In this document: positions 35,548 through 44,668 of the stretch, piece by piece
Numbering within the stretch: position 1 is the stretch's first letter
How the letters are laid out: each line of letters opens with the position of its first letter
Translations under genes and position numbers: made by a program
The notes under the pieces: model-generated
What the model saw: only the letters and a program-made list of their open reading frames with translations
What the model was told of the DNA's origin: nothing
Database searches by the model: none
NCBI RefSeq assembly: GCF_014645615.1
Contig: NZ_BMMB01000003.1
Coordinates: 62,001-126,000, forward strand
Origin: Paenibacillus hunanensis
GTDB taxonomy: Bacteria > Bacillota > Bacilli > Paenibacillales > Paenibacillaceae
Length of the DNA: 64,000 bases
Reading direction: 5' to 3'

Positions 35548-36900
35548 GTGAACGTTTTATTACGCATTGCCATGTATTTTTCAGTTACTATTCTTATCGT
35601 AGGAGGAGCAGGGGCATTAGGCTTCGTATATACAACCAATGCAGAAATGTCTCGATATGATCACCGTCAGTCTCCACGTCTGGAGTATGTAAGCATACCT
35701 GCATATGATCCAAGCAAGCCCACCGTAGCTGTGTTATTAGCTAACGATGTAACCGAGGTTTTTGATTTTCTCGTTCCGTACGAGATGTTTGCTCTCACAG
35801 ACAAATATAACGTATTCAGTGTTGCACCAGATACGGAAATCAAGTCATTAACGGGTGGATTGGATGTCATTCCTCATTATTCCTTTGCAGACCTGGATCA
35901 CAAGCTGGGCAAAAGTCCGGATATTATCGTGATCCCTTTTATGCCCATTCTAAATGAGCAGAGCTATGCTCCTGTTCGCGAATGGATTCGTAAGCATTCC
36001 AGTGAGAAAACGATTCTATTATCCATATGTAATGGCGCAGAGAATCTAGCGGATACTGGATTACTGGATGGGAAGCGTGCTGCGACACACTGGGGAGATA
36101 TTCAGCGCTTGATCAAAACCTATCCTCAAATTCATTGGGTGCAGGATCAACGTTATGTGGCACAAGGGCATATTGTCTCTTCAGCCGGTCTTACATCTGG
36201 AATGGATGCGACGCTGTATGTTCTATCTCAGCAATTAGGGGAGACAGCAGCAAAACAGATAGCGAACGAGCTTCGCTACCCTTCTTACCATTATGTGAAG
36301 GAGCCAGCAATGCAGCCCTTCACCGCAGGGTTGAGTGATATTACATACATTCTGAATCAATCCTATCAATGGAATAAGACCAAAGCAGGCGTGCTGTTAT
36401 ATTCGGGTGCAGATGAATTAGACCTGGCGTCTGCCTTTGATACGTATGGAGCATCTGGAACCACAACGACCTTAACTATAGCGCGTGAGCATCAACCGAT
36501 TGTGACCCGGCACGGGTTGAATTTGATAGCACGTTATAACATGAATACAGCTCCATCTTTATCCAGGATGATTGTTGTGGGCGCTGAAGCTGAGACTATG
36601 GCTGCTAAGGATGTGCAGCAATGGAAGCAATTGAATACGAAGACGGAATGGTTATGGCTGCACCAAAACATGTCGCAGAGATTTGCGATGGAGCCTGCCT
36701 TTGAAGATCTATCCAAACAGGAGGATATCATGACAGCTCGCTTCGCCGCCAAACGTCTCGAATACAGGGCGACAGATCATTTACAGCTAGAAGGAGCGCC
36801 GTTTTCCAAGGAGTCGTTTGGAATTCCGGTTATGCTTGTTGTACTTTCGCTGTGTATAGGTTATTTTTTAGATCGCCGATTATTTAAAAAACGAAAGTAG
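35548..36900 (+). CDS. Membrane-tethered tandem DJ-1/PfpI-domain protein
   Basis: 450 residues from GTG 35548, which has GGAAGGGG 9 nt upstream. Residues 5-30 form a membrane anchor. A DJ-1/PfpI domain (about 58-245) follows, with VAVLLANDVTEVFDFLVPYEMFA, the nucleophile elbow Cys161 in LLSICNGAENLADTG, and His181 in AATHWGDI. A second, degenerate copy (about 278-420) starts AGVLLYSGADELDLASAFDTYG; its elbow region (MIVVGAEAETM) has no cysteine. A C-terminal helix (GIPVMLVVLSLCIGYFL) and basic tail end the protein. The domain order resembles the amidotransferase-like sensor part of GlxA/AraC regulators, but the DNA-binding part is replaced by a membrane segment. The catalytic or sensory role is unknown. 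Confidence 0.75.
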   Translation: MNVLLRIAMYFSVTILIVGGAGALGFVYTTNAEMSRYDHRQSPRLEYVSIPAYDPSKPTVAVLLANDVTEVFDFLVPYEMFALTDKYNVFSVAPDTEIKSLTGGLDVIPHYSFADLDHKLGKSPDIIVIPFMPILNEQSYAPVREWIRKHSSEKTILLSICNGAENLADTGLLDGKRAATHWGDIQRLIKTYPQIHWVQDQRYVAQGHIVSSAGLTSGMDATLYVLSQQLGETAAKQIANELRYPSYHYVKEPAMQPFTAGLSDITYILNQSYQWNKTKAGVLLYSGADELDLASAFDTYGASGTTTTLTIAREHQPIVTRHGLNLIARYNMNTAPSLSRMIVVGAEAETMAAKDVQQWKQLNTKTEWLWLHQNMSQRFAMEPAFEDLSKQEDIMTARFAAKRLEYRATDHLQLEGAPFSKESFGIPVMLVVLSLCIGYFLDRRLFKKRK

Positions 36901-36972
36901 CTCGGGAGTTCGTATTCATTTGATTTAAAAAGAGAATACTGATTATGTCGATATATCATCGGCTAGATGAAT

Positions 36973-37004
36973 AAATACCCCTTGAGCCATGTCAGGGGGT
37001 ATTT
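36973..37004. terminator. Bidirectional terminator
   Basis: AAATACCCC at 36973-36981 and GGGGTATTT at 36996-37004 are complementary, with TGA/TCA inside. It ends the DJ-1 gene and the opposing acetyltransferase gene. Confidence 0.85.
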
Positions 37005-37011
37005 CTCTAGC

Positions 37012-37659
37012 TTATTGCTCGGCTTTACTATTTTCTAAATTGATTAGGTGATAATCCTGTTCGTGCTTTGAAAAATTTAGAGAAGTTAGCTGGATATTCA
37101 AATCCGAGCTTATAGGCAATATGAGCGATCGGTTCTGATTGAGCTCTTTTGTTCGTTCTACAGCATACAAAAGCAATTCCATATCGATATTCCTGAAATT
37201 TTTACTATCTTGATCAATCATTTGCATGCCAGTTCGAATCGCGACTTTTTGAGAAGAGATATTGATGTCCCTAATAATAGCGTACACCCAATCTGCGTTA
37301 AGAGCTGAGAACGCATACTCCTTGCAAGCTAGTGCCGATTCTATGGCATAGCCTTGATGCCAGTATGCTTTTTGAAATGAGAATCCGATCTCTAAAATGC
37401 CTTGCCCTCGCCATTGTTGCATCGTTAGACCGCACTGACCTATCATTTCGTTCGTTTCTTTACATATGACAGCCCACAATCCGAAACCATAGTCTTCATA
37501 TCGTTTGAGGTTTCGATTAAGCCATTGCTGTGCTTCTTCCACAGTAAATGCATGTCCATAAGCAATCTGCATGACCTCTTCATCGCATAATATTGTACAT
37601 AAGGCATCCAAGTCGGACTGTACCATCTCTCTAATAAAAAGTCGCTTAGTTTCTAGCAA
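37012..37659 (-). CDS. GNAT acetyltransferase with foreign C-terminal tail
   Basis: The first ~170 residues are a RimJ/RimL-type acetyltransferase: METKRLFIREM-like start, MIGQCGLTMQQW, LEIGFSFQKAYWHQGYAIESALACKEYAF, then AIIRDINISSQKVAIRTGM. A normal family end would be near DMELLLYAVER. The reading frame continues for about 45 more residues with composition unlike the domain. That DNA encodes an AraC-type helix-turn-helix in another frame, so the tail is probably an artefact of gene fusion. The acetyltransferase core is complete and may work. No partner gene is seen. Confidence 0.8.
   Translation of the reverse strand: MLETKRLFIREMVQSDLDALCTILCDEEVMQIAYGHAFTVEEAQQWLNRNLKRYEDYGFGLWAVICKETNEMIGQCGLTMQQWRGQGILEIGFSFQKAYWHQGYAIESALACKEYAFSALNADWVYAIIRDINISSQKVAIRTGMQMIDQDSKNFRNIDMELLLYAVERTKELNQNRSLILPISSDLNIQLTSLNFSKHEQDYHLINLENSKAEQ
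37028..37144 (-). pseudogene. C-terminal remnant of an AraC-family regulator, out of frame with the overlapping GNAT frame
   Basis: Read on the minus strand in a frame shifted from the acetyltransferase, the DNA gives AQSEPIAHIAYKLGFEYPAN followed by FSKFFKARTGLSPNQFRK and a TAG stop at 37028. This is the second helix-turn-helix of an AraC protein with all landmark residues (IAYKLGF, FSKFFK, TGLSPNQFR). The sensor domain and first helix-turn-helix are missing. It marks a deletion that joined an AraC gene end to the acetyltransferase gene. Confidence 0.85.
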
Positions 37660-37941
37660 TGATCATCCCTACCTTTGCTATTCGATACAAAATAATACGA
37701 TTACTCGGTGACCATCCTACTGTTCAATTCTATTCACGCTGTTTTAAGTCTATTTTATACTAATCTTGATGTGGCTACGAAGAGAAACATTGTCTCTACT
37801 TGGACTGGAGAGTCAGGTATACTAGCTAGTTACAGTGTGCTACTTTTGCTTGTATGGATTTTTCCAATTACATTTCATATGATAGATTAGATGGTATACA
37901 TGATTTTGTACATAGATTCAATATGAATAGGAGGCTGCTAC

Positions 37942-38379
37942 ATGAGTGAATCTGAATATAATATATATAGAGCAATAGCTGCTGGAGATATCGCCTTTGT
38001 AACAGCGTATCTCTCAAACGGTGGCGATCCTAACTTATTCGAACAGTCCAGTTGGACACTTTTGATGTTTGCTGTTGAATACGAGAATATAGAAATAATA
38101 GACCTGTTGCTTGCAAACGGAGCAGATATTAATTACACCTATAACGGCGGTTGGACTGCTCTACACCAGGCGGTAGATTTATCTATCGATGGAACCATGC
38201 AAACAGGCGGTTCTCCTGATGATGAACCCGTAGATATGATCAAGCACCTATTAGATCATGGAGCAGATGTGCATGCTACAGATTCAAAAGGAGAATCCCC
38301 GATTGATATAGCAAGGAGCTATGGGTCTGAAAAAATCGTCGGATTTTTAACCGAATATGTGCCAGTTCAGCTTGAGTAG
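37942..38379 (+). CDS. Ankyrin-repeat protein
   Basis: 145 residues, almost entirely ankyrin repeats: EYNIYRAIAAGDIAFVTAYLSNGGDPN, SWTLLMFAVEYENIEIIDLLLANGADIN, GWTALHQAVDL, MIKHLLDHGADVHATDSKGESPIDIARSYG. No signal peptide is present. Small stand-alone bacterial ankyrin proteins bind partner proteins, and several are immunity proteins or inhibitors of neighbours; no partner is evident here. ATAGGAGG precedes the ATG, and a strong terminator follows. The 282-nt gap upstream holds only a hydrophobic 60-codon frame (37708-37890) without a ribosome binding site. Confidence 0.88.
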   Translation: MSESEYNIYRAIAAGDIAFVTAYLSNGGDPNLFEQSSWTLLMFAVEYENIEIIDLLLANGADINYTYNGGWTALHQAVDLSIDGTMQTGGSPDDEPVDMIKHLLDHGADVHATDSKGESPIDIARSYGSEKIVGFLTEYVPVQLE

Positions 38380-38412
38380 TTATCCCCTATCTATGAAGAC
38401 AACCGTACATAT

Positions 38413-38449
38413 AAAAAAGCAATTCGTAGTGAATACGAATTGCTTTTTT
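38413..38449. terminator. Bidirectional terminator with 16-bp stem
   Basis: AAAAAAGCAATTCGTA at 38413-38428 is perfectly complementary to TACGAATTGCTTTTTT at 38434-38449, with a 5-nt loop. It serves the ankyrin gene and the opposing SDR gene. Confidence 0.93.
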
Positions 38450-38528
38450 GAATAGGCTTCGAAAACCCTTTATATCTAATTGTAATGTTCATTAATTCTA
38501 ATTAATTGCAAAGCGTATTCTACCTAGC

Positions 38529-39383
38529 TTATCCCATGCAATCAAAAAAACCTGTTCTCCAAGTCGCATATTGAGGCGACCATCCGCATTCCTGTTTAAC
38601 CTTATGATTCGATGCGCCTCTTTCCCAACCGTTTGCTCCAGATTGCATATCGGGTGCAGGCGCACCTAGAGCCTGAGCATAGATCGGTAACCATGCAGTC
38701 CCTTTTGCCGGCTCATCATCAACGATATTATACGTACCCGTTTGCCAGTCTAATGCCAGCAAAGCAGACCTTATAGCATCCTCCACATGGAGGAAAGAAG
38801 AGACTCCGTCTGTTGCAGCCATCTCCTTATGGCGTACCTTCTCTGCTATATCTCCATGTTCAGCATACCAGGTTGCCGGGCCATATAGCGTACCATATCG
38901 CAAAATGACATGCTTCGGTATTTCCTGAACTGCTTGCTCCAGTGCTAAAACTCCGTTAATCGTCGTACTTCTTGGCATTGCTGCATGTAGGTCTATTGCT
39001 GTATCTTCTGTCGCAGGAGTCTTACCCGGTTCATATAACCATGAAATGCTCTGCGCGATCATCTTCTGAACATTAGCTTGCTTGGCTGCATCGACTAAAT
39101 TGCGAGTTCCTTCGATACGTATTCTTGCATTTTCTGCTGAGCTACCGCCGCTCAATGAAGTTAGCTGATGAATAACCACATCCGGTTGAACATGGCTTAG
39201 CACATTCATCATTTGCTCCCGATCAAAAACATCTGCAAGGACAGCTCGGGCTCCTGCTTGCTCGATAGATGACTTTTGCTCTTCTTTTCTCGTCATTCCA
39301 ATCACTTCATGCCCTGCTTCGACGAGCTGCGGAAGTAGTAATTTCCCAATGACGCCACTTGCACCTGCAACAAAAATTTTCAT
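38529..39383 (-). CDS. Atypical NAD(P)-dependent epimerase/dehydratase-like SDR
   Basis: 284 residues from ATG 39383 behind TGGAGGA; the 48 earlier codons lack a ribosome binding site. The Rossmann motif is MKIFVAGASGVIGKLLLPQL, and RKEEQKS suggests NADP binding. Where extended SDR enzymes have YxxxK, this protein reads TTINGVLALEQ, so the catalytic Tyr and Lys are missing. It may be a binding or regulatory protein, or use another mechanism. The promoter carries the 73-nt block shared with the MFS/MocR region, placing it in the probable MocR regulon. Confidence 0.83.
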   Translation of the reverse strand: MKIFVAGASGVIGKLLLPQLVEAGHEVIGMTRKEEQKSSIEQAGARAVLADVFDREQMMNVLSHVQPDVVIHQLTSLSGGSSAENARIRIEGTRNLVDAAKQANVQKMIAQSISWLYEPGKTPATEDTAIDLHAAMPRSTTINGVLALEQAVQEIPKHVILRYGTLYGPATWYAEHGDIAEKVRHKEMAATDGVSSFLHVEDAIRSALLALDWQTGTYNIVDDEPAKGTAWLPIYAQALGAPAPDMQSGANGWERGASNHKVKQECGWSPQYATWRTGFFDCMG

Positions 39384-39438
39384 ACGTGTATTCCTCCAAC
39401 ATATCGAGATATTCTTTTTAAATACGCTGTATAGCTCA

Positions 39439-39511
39439 CATGATTTAGAATAGCATGAGATATTGGTTGGTATAAGCTCCAATTTCAATACATTTTGATC
39501 ATACCAATTTA
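39439..39511. promoter_or_regulatory. 73-nt promoter/operator block, copy 2 (MocR-type)
   Basis: A second copy of the block at 30954-31026, in the same orientation relative to its minus-strand target. It has a -10-like TATTCT (plus-strand 39447-39452) and TGG half-sites 25 nt apart (ATTGGTATG and ATTGGAGC on the minus strand). No regulator gene is adjacent, so it should be a trans target of the MocR protein at 31045. The rest of the 39384-39825 gap contains a terminator and simple AT-rich sequence. Confidence 0.75.
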
Positions 39512-39775
39512 ATTTGAAAATTTTCAAAGGGGAAAGAGTTAGCGGGAAAGCTACACGATGTAATGAAGGTAGATGATAATACAGCCTTATAATAAACTAC
39601 AGCCTAAAAACTATAACTGTCTAAAAATTACAACTTAGCTTAGAAATCACATGCCAACTTAGAAAAGTTATAAACTCAATCAATTGATTAACTCATAGCT
39701 CAATGCGTAGCTTCAGCAATGAGTTAGCCCGGATATCCATAGACTATATAACAGCAATGTATTGAAAATAGTACA

Positions 39776-39810
39776 TAAAAAAAGGAACATCACAGCTAGC
39801 GATGCTCCTT
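39776..39810 (-). terminator. Terminator after the SLH protein gene
   Basis: On the minus strand AAGGAGCATC pairs with GATGTTCCTT (plus-strand 39782-39810), followed by seven or more T residues. Confidence 0.85.
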
Positions 39811-39825
39811 CAAGTTGTGCCATAT

Positions 39826-42800
39826 TCAATTGCTGAACATCCGATACAAAATAGTCGCTACTTCCTCACGTGTAATCTTCTTGTTCGGTTCGAACTTTCC
39901 ATTATCGTACCCAATAAAATAGGATGTACTAGCAATCTCATCCTTTGCCCAGGCTGGAATAGCTGTATCATCTGTAAAGGAATGCGTAGCATTATGAACG
40001 GCATTCTCTATAGGCACTCTACCGATGATCTTAGCTGCTTCTGCGCGGCTTAAAATCTGATTGGGCTTGAACGTTTGATCTGGATAACCGTGAATGATAT
40101 CAGCGCCTGCTGCACGCTTAATCGCATCCGCATACCAATCGTCTGGAGGAAGATCAGTAAAGCTGTTCTCGCTTTTGGTGTTCGGTAAGAGACCTGCTTT
40201 ATCAAGCATAACGATAAACTCTGCTCTCGTTATCGCGGATTTGGGGCGGAAAGTACCATCTGTATATCCATCAATGATTCCTTTTCCAGCAAGCATATAT
40301 ACGGCATCCTTCGAGTACCGATCATCGATATCATGAAATACAATACGGTTCTCCACCTTTGCTGGCAGTAGATCGGTATGCTGCACGGTAGGTGCTGGCG
40401 ATGAATCACCATGTGGCGCGATAAGCTGCGTAATATCGGGTAGATGATTCGAGTTTTTCTGATCCGTACGTACAACGATGAACCTTGCAGTGCTAGGTCC
40501 GCCTGCACTGAGAGTGTGAACCCATATTTTATAGCTTGTATCTGCGGAAAGATTGTCTATTTGGATATGCCCTGCTTTGCCGCTGTAGACCTCCTTCATC
40601 TCCCCTGTAGAAAGCTGTAGTCGGACGATCACTTTAGCATTGGCTTCTACATCATTCACATTCAGATCGATAGAACGAGTACTCTTGTTCATCACGTCAA
40701 ATGTAAAGCCATTCGCTGGCAACGTAGTAAAGGACACAGGGTACGATTTACTCATTTCTGACATTGCATTTACCGCACGAATCCGATATTGGCTGTATTC
40801 GGTCGCGGATTGTAAGTGATCTATACGATAACTCGTGTCATTGGTCTCGGCGATCAGCTGATCATTGAGATAAATATAATATGCGGTAGCACCCTGAAAA
40901 GAATTAAAGGCTAGCGTAACGCCATCACTACTCATTTCTCTGACCTGCACAGGCTCACTCATCATCGGAAGGGGTACACCCATGCTACTCACTTCAGCTG
41001 CATGCAAGCTTTTCCCAGCAATGCCTTCTGCCCATACACGATACGTACCTAATGTATTAGGCGCAATCGCTTCTGTAGTCCAATAATTATGATCTACTGT
41101 GATCAATCCTTGGCTTGTCTCTACCCAGTAACGTACAGCGCCTTTGACTTCATCCCATTGTAATCTTGTTTCCGATTCGGATGAGGTGGCGCGGAGATTG
41201 GTAACAGCGTTTGGTAGTGTATGCAGTGTAACGGCAAGTGGCTTGGAAGCGCCGGATGAATTATAAGCAATCAATTCACCAGTTATCGACTCCCCTGCGT
41301 GTAAGCCTGTCACTTGAATGGAAGCATGGGCAGCTACAGACTGGAAGACCCTTCCCTTATACTGAAACTCATATCGATCCGCAGCCTGGGTATCCAGCTG
41401 GATCGTGACCCGATCTTCTTGAGGTAATAATGCGGTAAACCGTGGCTGCACAGGTAGCGTTGCTTTTGTAATATGTGCAGCTGCTCCTGTTCCACTTGCA
41501 TTTACAGCTAATACATCCAGGTGATAGTCAGCTCCAGCTTCAAGATCAGACAGGTATACTCTTGTTCCTGTTTGTCTACCGATATAAGCACCATTGAGAT
41601 ATACATGATACGCCGCTGCTCCTCGGATGGGCTGCCAATCATATACTAAGCTATGATCTGTCACCTCAGACACACGAATGTCTGGCATAGCAGGTAACGT
41701 CCATACCGAGACATTACGCCATAGGCTATAGCCAGCTGCATTGGCGGCTGCAATACGGTAATGATATTCGGCTCCACTTTGTAGACCTGAATCATTGAAG
41801 CCGATCATATCAGGTGTATAGGTTGCTGCTGTAACGGAGGTGTACGTATCGCCAATGACGGTACCTTCTGCACCGATTCGAATCCCATCTTTCCGATCGT
41901 CACGGTACAGATCATAATAAACATCCCCGGTGACACTTTGCCAGCCTAATTGTAGGGCATCGGTTTCTACGTTGACTACATGTAAACCAGAGAGTGTCGG
42001 CAAGGCTCGGAAATTACGAATGCCGCTTAATCCTTCACCGGCGCTATTCAGACCATGCACCCGTAGAGAGTAATGAGCATTCGGAATAACGTTAAACGTT
42101 TGTGTCGTACCCTGGCTTTCCATTGTAGTTACCTTGATCTCTTGCTCGTCGTATAGCTCCCATACATACCGATCTACTCCAGGGATGTCATATACCGAAG
42201 CAGTCACGGTATTCTCTGTTCCTTCTACAGGTAGAATCGTAGCAATCCTAGCTGCTTCAGGACGAGTAGTTGCCTGTATTATGGTACGACTGGCTTTCCC
42301 AGAAGGGTTAGAGGGTTCTACGGATACCGAGTATGCAGTTCCCGAAGTGAGATTAGAAATCGTCAATGTATCCGATCCAGGTAAGAAGACGTTTCGGCGC
42401 ATAAATACATCATTGATATAAACACGATAAGACAGATCGGCTAAGCGCTCTCGTAGCTTAATAGTTAAGCTATGCGGGTCTGGAGAAGTAATCTGTATAT
42501 CTTCTACAGGAACTGCATCCGGTAATGGTAAATATGTAAATGAACCTAATCGCTCTAGCGTTTGATTTCCAGCTCTATCCTGTGCTTTTACATATATCCA
42601 CCAGCTACCTAGCTGATCGATACTCACATTAAAATTAGGGTCGACATCCTTCCATGCCACAACGCTGGAATCAGGCATGTCTGGATTGGGAGACAGGTAA
42701 TATTGAACGTTAAGCTTGGCTGGATAATTATCCGTTACGTTAACAGGGATCGAAAATGGTTTTGCATAATAGCTATTCGCATACGCCGGATCAGCTGGTG

Positions 42801-44526
42801 TAGTGATTGTCGGCGGCGTGATATCGATATTGTTGATCTCAATCGTGCTTTGCGTGCTATTGCCCATATAATCTGTTGCTTTGAAGGTATAAGAGCCATT
42901 AGTCGCTGCAATAAACGAGGCAGTGTCCGAGCGTACAACTTTACCGTCCGGCAATGTAATCGAATCGATCCATATCGTTGCATCCAGTCCATGAACAGAA
43001 ATCACTGTACCCGACCTCGTTGGATTAGAATCTGTTTGAGAGAGTAGTAGCTTAGGAGCATCATTGTCTAATAGCTCGCTCGTCTGAGTCGGTGAAATAT
43101 TCCCTGCCTGATCTACAGCTGCCACATGCAGATAACGATCTCCTGATGCAGGCGTGATAGCCATTGAGGTGCTGGATGTCGAAATGTCTCCCGATATGAT
43201 CTGGGTGTCCGGGTTGGCATCGAGCTTTACAATATATCCTTTAATACCAGATGTAACGGAAACTACCTTAGAATCCTGAATCGCACCTACTGTTCCATTC
43301 CGCAATTGACCCTGAATTTTATAAGCATATTCTGTACCGGTATCACTTGCAGGTGTCCAATTAGCTATAATTTGCTTACTACTACGAGCAAATGAATAGC
43401 CGAGATTCGTAACCGGATTAGGGATTGCCTGATCTGTAGCTTCACTATCGGTAAAGGAAGATTCAAAACCTGAATAAACCTGTTTCCCATCGCGATAGAT
43501 GTTGGCTCTTTCCGCATAGCCAAATTTCAAATTATCAATGTAGACTGATCCATCTGTCTTCCACTGCATGGATGGAAAAACGCCGTATTTCATCAGATTA
43601 TAATACGTCAATTGAGAAACCTGTGTATTCATGGAATAGGTTCGCCACGTACGGTCAGACGGAATAGTACGCTCCGGGAATACAAATGCGCCCTGGTTAT
43701 GAGATAGCACACGTTCGCCAACTCCGAATGCTTCAACTTTTGGGGTGACTGTCTGCCCATTCGGCCATGCTACACTCCACGGTTGAGACTGACCCGGTAC
43801 GCGTGTAAAGGCTTGATTTGTTTGCGACCATTGATATTGAAGCAATCCGTACGTATAATCCTGTGCTCTGGACGAGACAACAGTACGAACTTGACCATCT
43901 GGTAGATAAGCGATACCATTAGCTGTTTTTATACGAAAGGTTTGCGGTGCATTATTCCAATTCACCGCTTCTGCGTATAGTATATTTTGCCCGTGATCAT
44001 CTATCATATCAAAGCCGCGATCATACCAGCCTGTACCCGCCGCAAACTGCATCCAGTTCGTTCCTTTGGTACTCAAAGCATCAAATTGAACGCTGATCAG
44101 CGCGTCATCAGGCAAGCTTCTTCCACGTAGTGAAAAACGGGATGTGATTGCCTTGGTATCTGGATAGTCATACAGATTGCCCTGACTATTCGTGATCGTA
44201 TCCTGTAGCGAAGCGACTCGACCACTACCGATAGGGTTGGTTACAATAGACTGATTACCATTCCCACGCCAGTAAAAATCAGGAGTTTCCTCACCCGATT
44301 CAAATCCGGTCGAAGTCAGAACATCTTCGCCAACCATCGGCACGGAAAACTCCAAATAAGCTGCATTTCCTTGGTTCGTGATTTTCGTAATATTCGCCTT
44401 TACTTCAGTCGCCGCCGAAGCGACCGGGCCAAATGCCGACACCAGAATTAGTGAGCACAACGAGGTTTGGAATAACTTGGGTACAAATAAACTTTTCTTG
44501 TATTGAATCATAGCTTCTTGCTTCAT
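39826..44526 (-). CDS. Large cell-surface protein with FN3-like repeats and three SLH domains
   Basis: 1566 residues from ATG 44526 behind GGAGGAG. A signal peptide ends near VASAATEVKAN. Residues ~50-400 form a unique N-terminal region: FYWRGNGNQS, SRFSLRGRSLPDD, NWMQFAAGTGWYDRGFDMIDD, VYIDNLKFGYAERANIY. This looks like a jelly-roll, CBM-type domain. Fibronectin type III-like and Ig-like modules fill most of the rest (repeated elements such as AYHVYLNGAYIGRQTGTRVY and AYYIYLNDQLIAETND). The last 175 residues hold three SLH domains (IDGYTDGTFRPKSAITRAEF, IHGYPDQTFKPNQILSRAEA, IGYDNGKFEPNKKITREEV) that bind pyruvylated wall polymer. A function in adhesion or glycan binding is likely. An intrinsic terminator lies in its leader. 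Confidence 0.88.
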   Translation of the reverse strand: MKQEAMIQYKKSLFVPKLFQTSLCSLILVSAFGPVASAATEVKANITKITNQGNAAYLEFSVPMVGEDVLTSTGFESGEETPDFYWRGNGNQSIVTNPIGSGRVASLQDTITNSQGNLYDYPDTKAITSRFSLRGRSLPDDALISVQFDALSTKGTNWMQFAAGTGWYDRGFDMIDDHGQNILYAEAVNWNNAPQTFRIKTANGIAYLPDGQVRTVVSSRAQDYTYGLLQYQWSQTNQAFTRVPGQSQPWSVAWPNGQTVTPKVEAFGVGERVLSHNQGAFVFPERTIPSDRTWRTYSMNTQVSQLTYYNLMKYGVFPSMQWKTDGSVYIDNLKFGYAERANIYRDGKQVYSGFESSFTDSEATDQAIPNPVTNLGYSFARSSKQIIANWTPASDTGTEYAYKIQGQLRNGTVGAIQDSKVVSVTSGIKGYIVKLDANPDTQIISGDISTSSTSMAITPASGDRYLHVAAVDQAGNISPTQTSELLDNDAPKLLLSQTDSNPTRSGTVISVHGLDATIWIDSITLPDGKVVRSDTASFIAATNGSYTFKATDYMGNSTQSTIEINNIDITPPTITTPADPAYANSYYAKPFSIPVNVTDNYPAKLNVQYYLSPNPDMPDSSVVAWKDVDPNFNVSIDQLGSWWIYVKAQDRAGNQTLERLGSFTYLPLPDAVPVEDIQITSPDPHSLTIKLRERLADLSYRVYINDVFMRRNVFLPGSDTLTISNLTSGTAYSVSVEPSNPSGKASRTIIQATTRPEAARIATILPVEGTENTVTASVYDIPGVDRYVWELYDEQEIKVTTMESQGTTQTFNVIPNAHYSLRVHGLNSAGEGLSGIRNFRALPTLSGLHVVNVETDALQLGWQSVTGDVYYDLYRDDRKDGIRIGAEGTVIGDTYTSVTAATYTPDMIGFNDSGLQSGAEYHYRIAAANAAGYSLWRNVSVWTLPAMPDIRVSEVTDHSLVYDWQPIRGAAAYHVYLNGAYIGRQTGTRVYLSDLEAGADYHLDVLAVNASGTGAAAHITKATLPVQPRFTALLPQEDRVTIQLDTQAADRYEFQYKGRVFQSVAAHASIQVTGLHAGESITGELIAYNSSGASKPLAVTLHTLPNAVTNLRATSSESETRLQWDEVKGAVRYWVETSQGLITVDHNYWTTEAIAPNTLGTYRVWAEGIAGKSLHAAEVSSMGVPLPMMSEPVQVREMSSDGVTLAFNSFQGATAYYIYLNDQLIAETNDTSYRIDHLQSATEYSQYRIRAVNAMSEMSKSYPVSFTTLPANGFTFDVMNKSTRSIDLNVNDVEANAKVIVRLQLSTGEMKEVYSGKAGHIQIDNLSADTSYKIWVHTLSAGGPSTARFIVVRTDQKNSNHLPDITQLIAPHGDSSPAPTVQHTDLLPAKVENRIVFHDIDDRYSKDAVYMLAGKGIIDGYTDGTFRPKSAITRAEFIVMLDKAGLLPNTKSENSFTDLPPDDWYADAIKRAAGADIIHGYPDQTFKPNQILSRAEAAKIIGRVPIENAVHNATHSFTDDTAIPAWAKDEIASTSYFIGYDNGKFEPNKKITREEVATILYRMFSN

Positions 44527-44540
44527 TCCGCTCTCCTCCA

Positions 44541-44599
44541 CATAACAAAAAAAGCACCTCGCACGAATAGTATATAAACTATCCAAGTGCGAGGTGCTT
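44541..44599 (-). terminator. Terminator inside the leader of the SLH protein gene
   Basis: On the minus strand AAGCACCTCGCAC and GTGCGAGGTGCTT (plus-strand 44552-44599) form a perfect 13-bp stem followed by seven T residues. The run ends only a few nt before the GGAGGAG ribosome binding site. Just upstream, CGAGG can instead pair with CCTCG inside the left arm (5-bp stem, 5-nt loop), giving a possible weak antiterminator. Confidence 0.8.
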
Positions 44600-44668
44600 C
44601 CTCGTTCATCATTTAATTACACACATCATACTTTATTTTCCGAAAAAAGAACAGCTAAAATTTAATCG

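Noticed and set aside
37708..37890. 60-codon hydrophobic frame before the ankyrin gene
   Set aside because: No ribosome binding site and no recognisable family; it could be a small membrane protein but nothing supports it.
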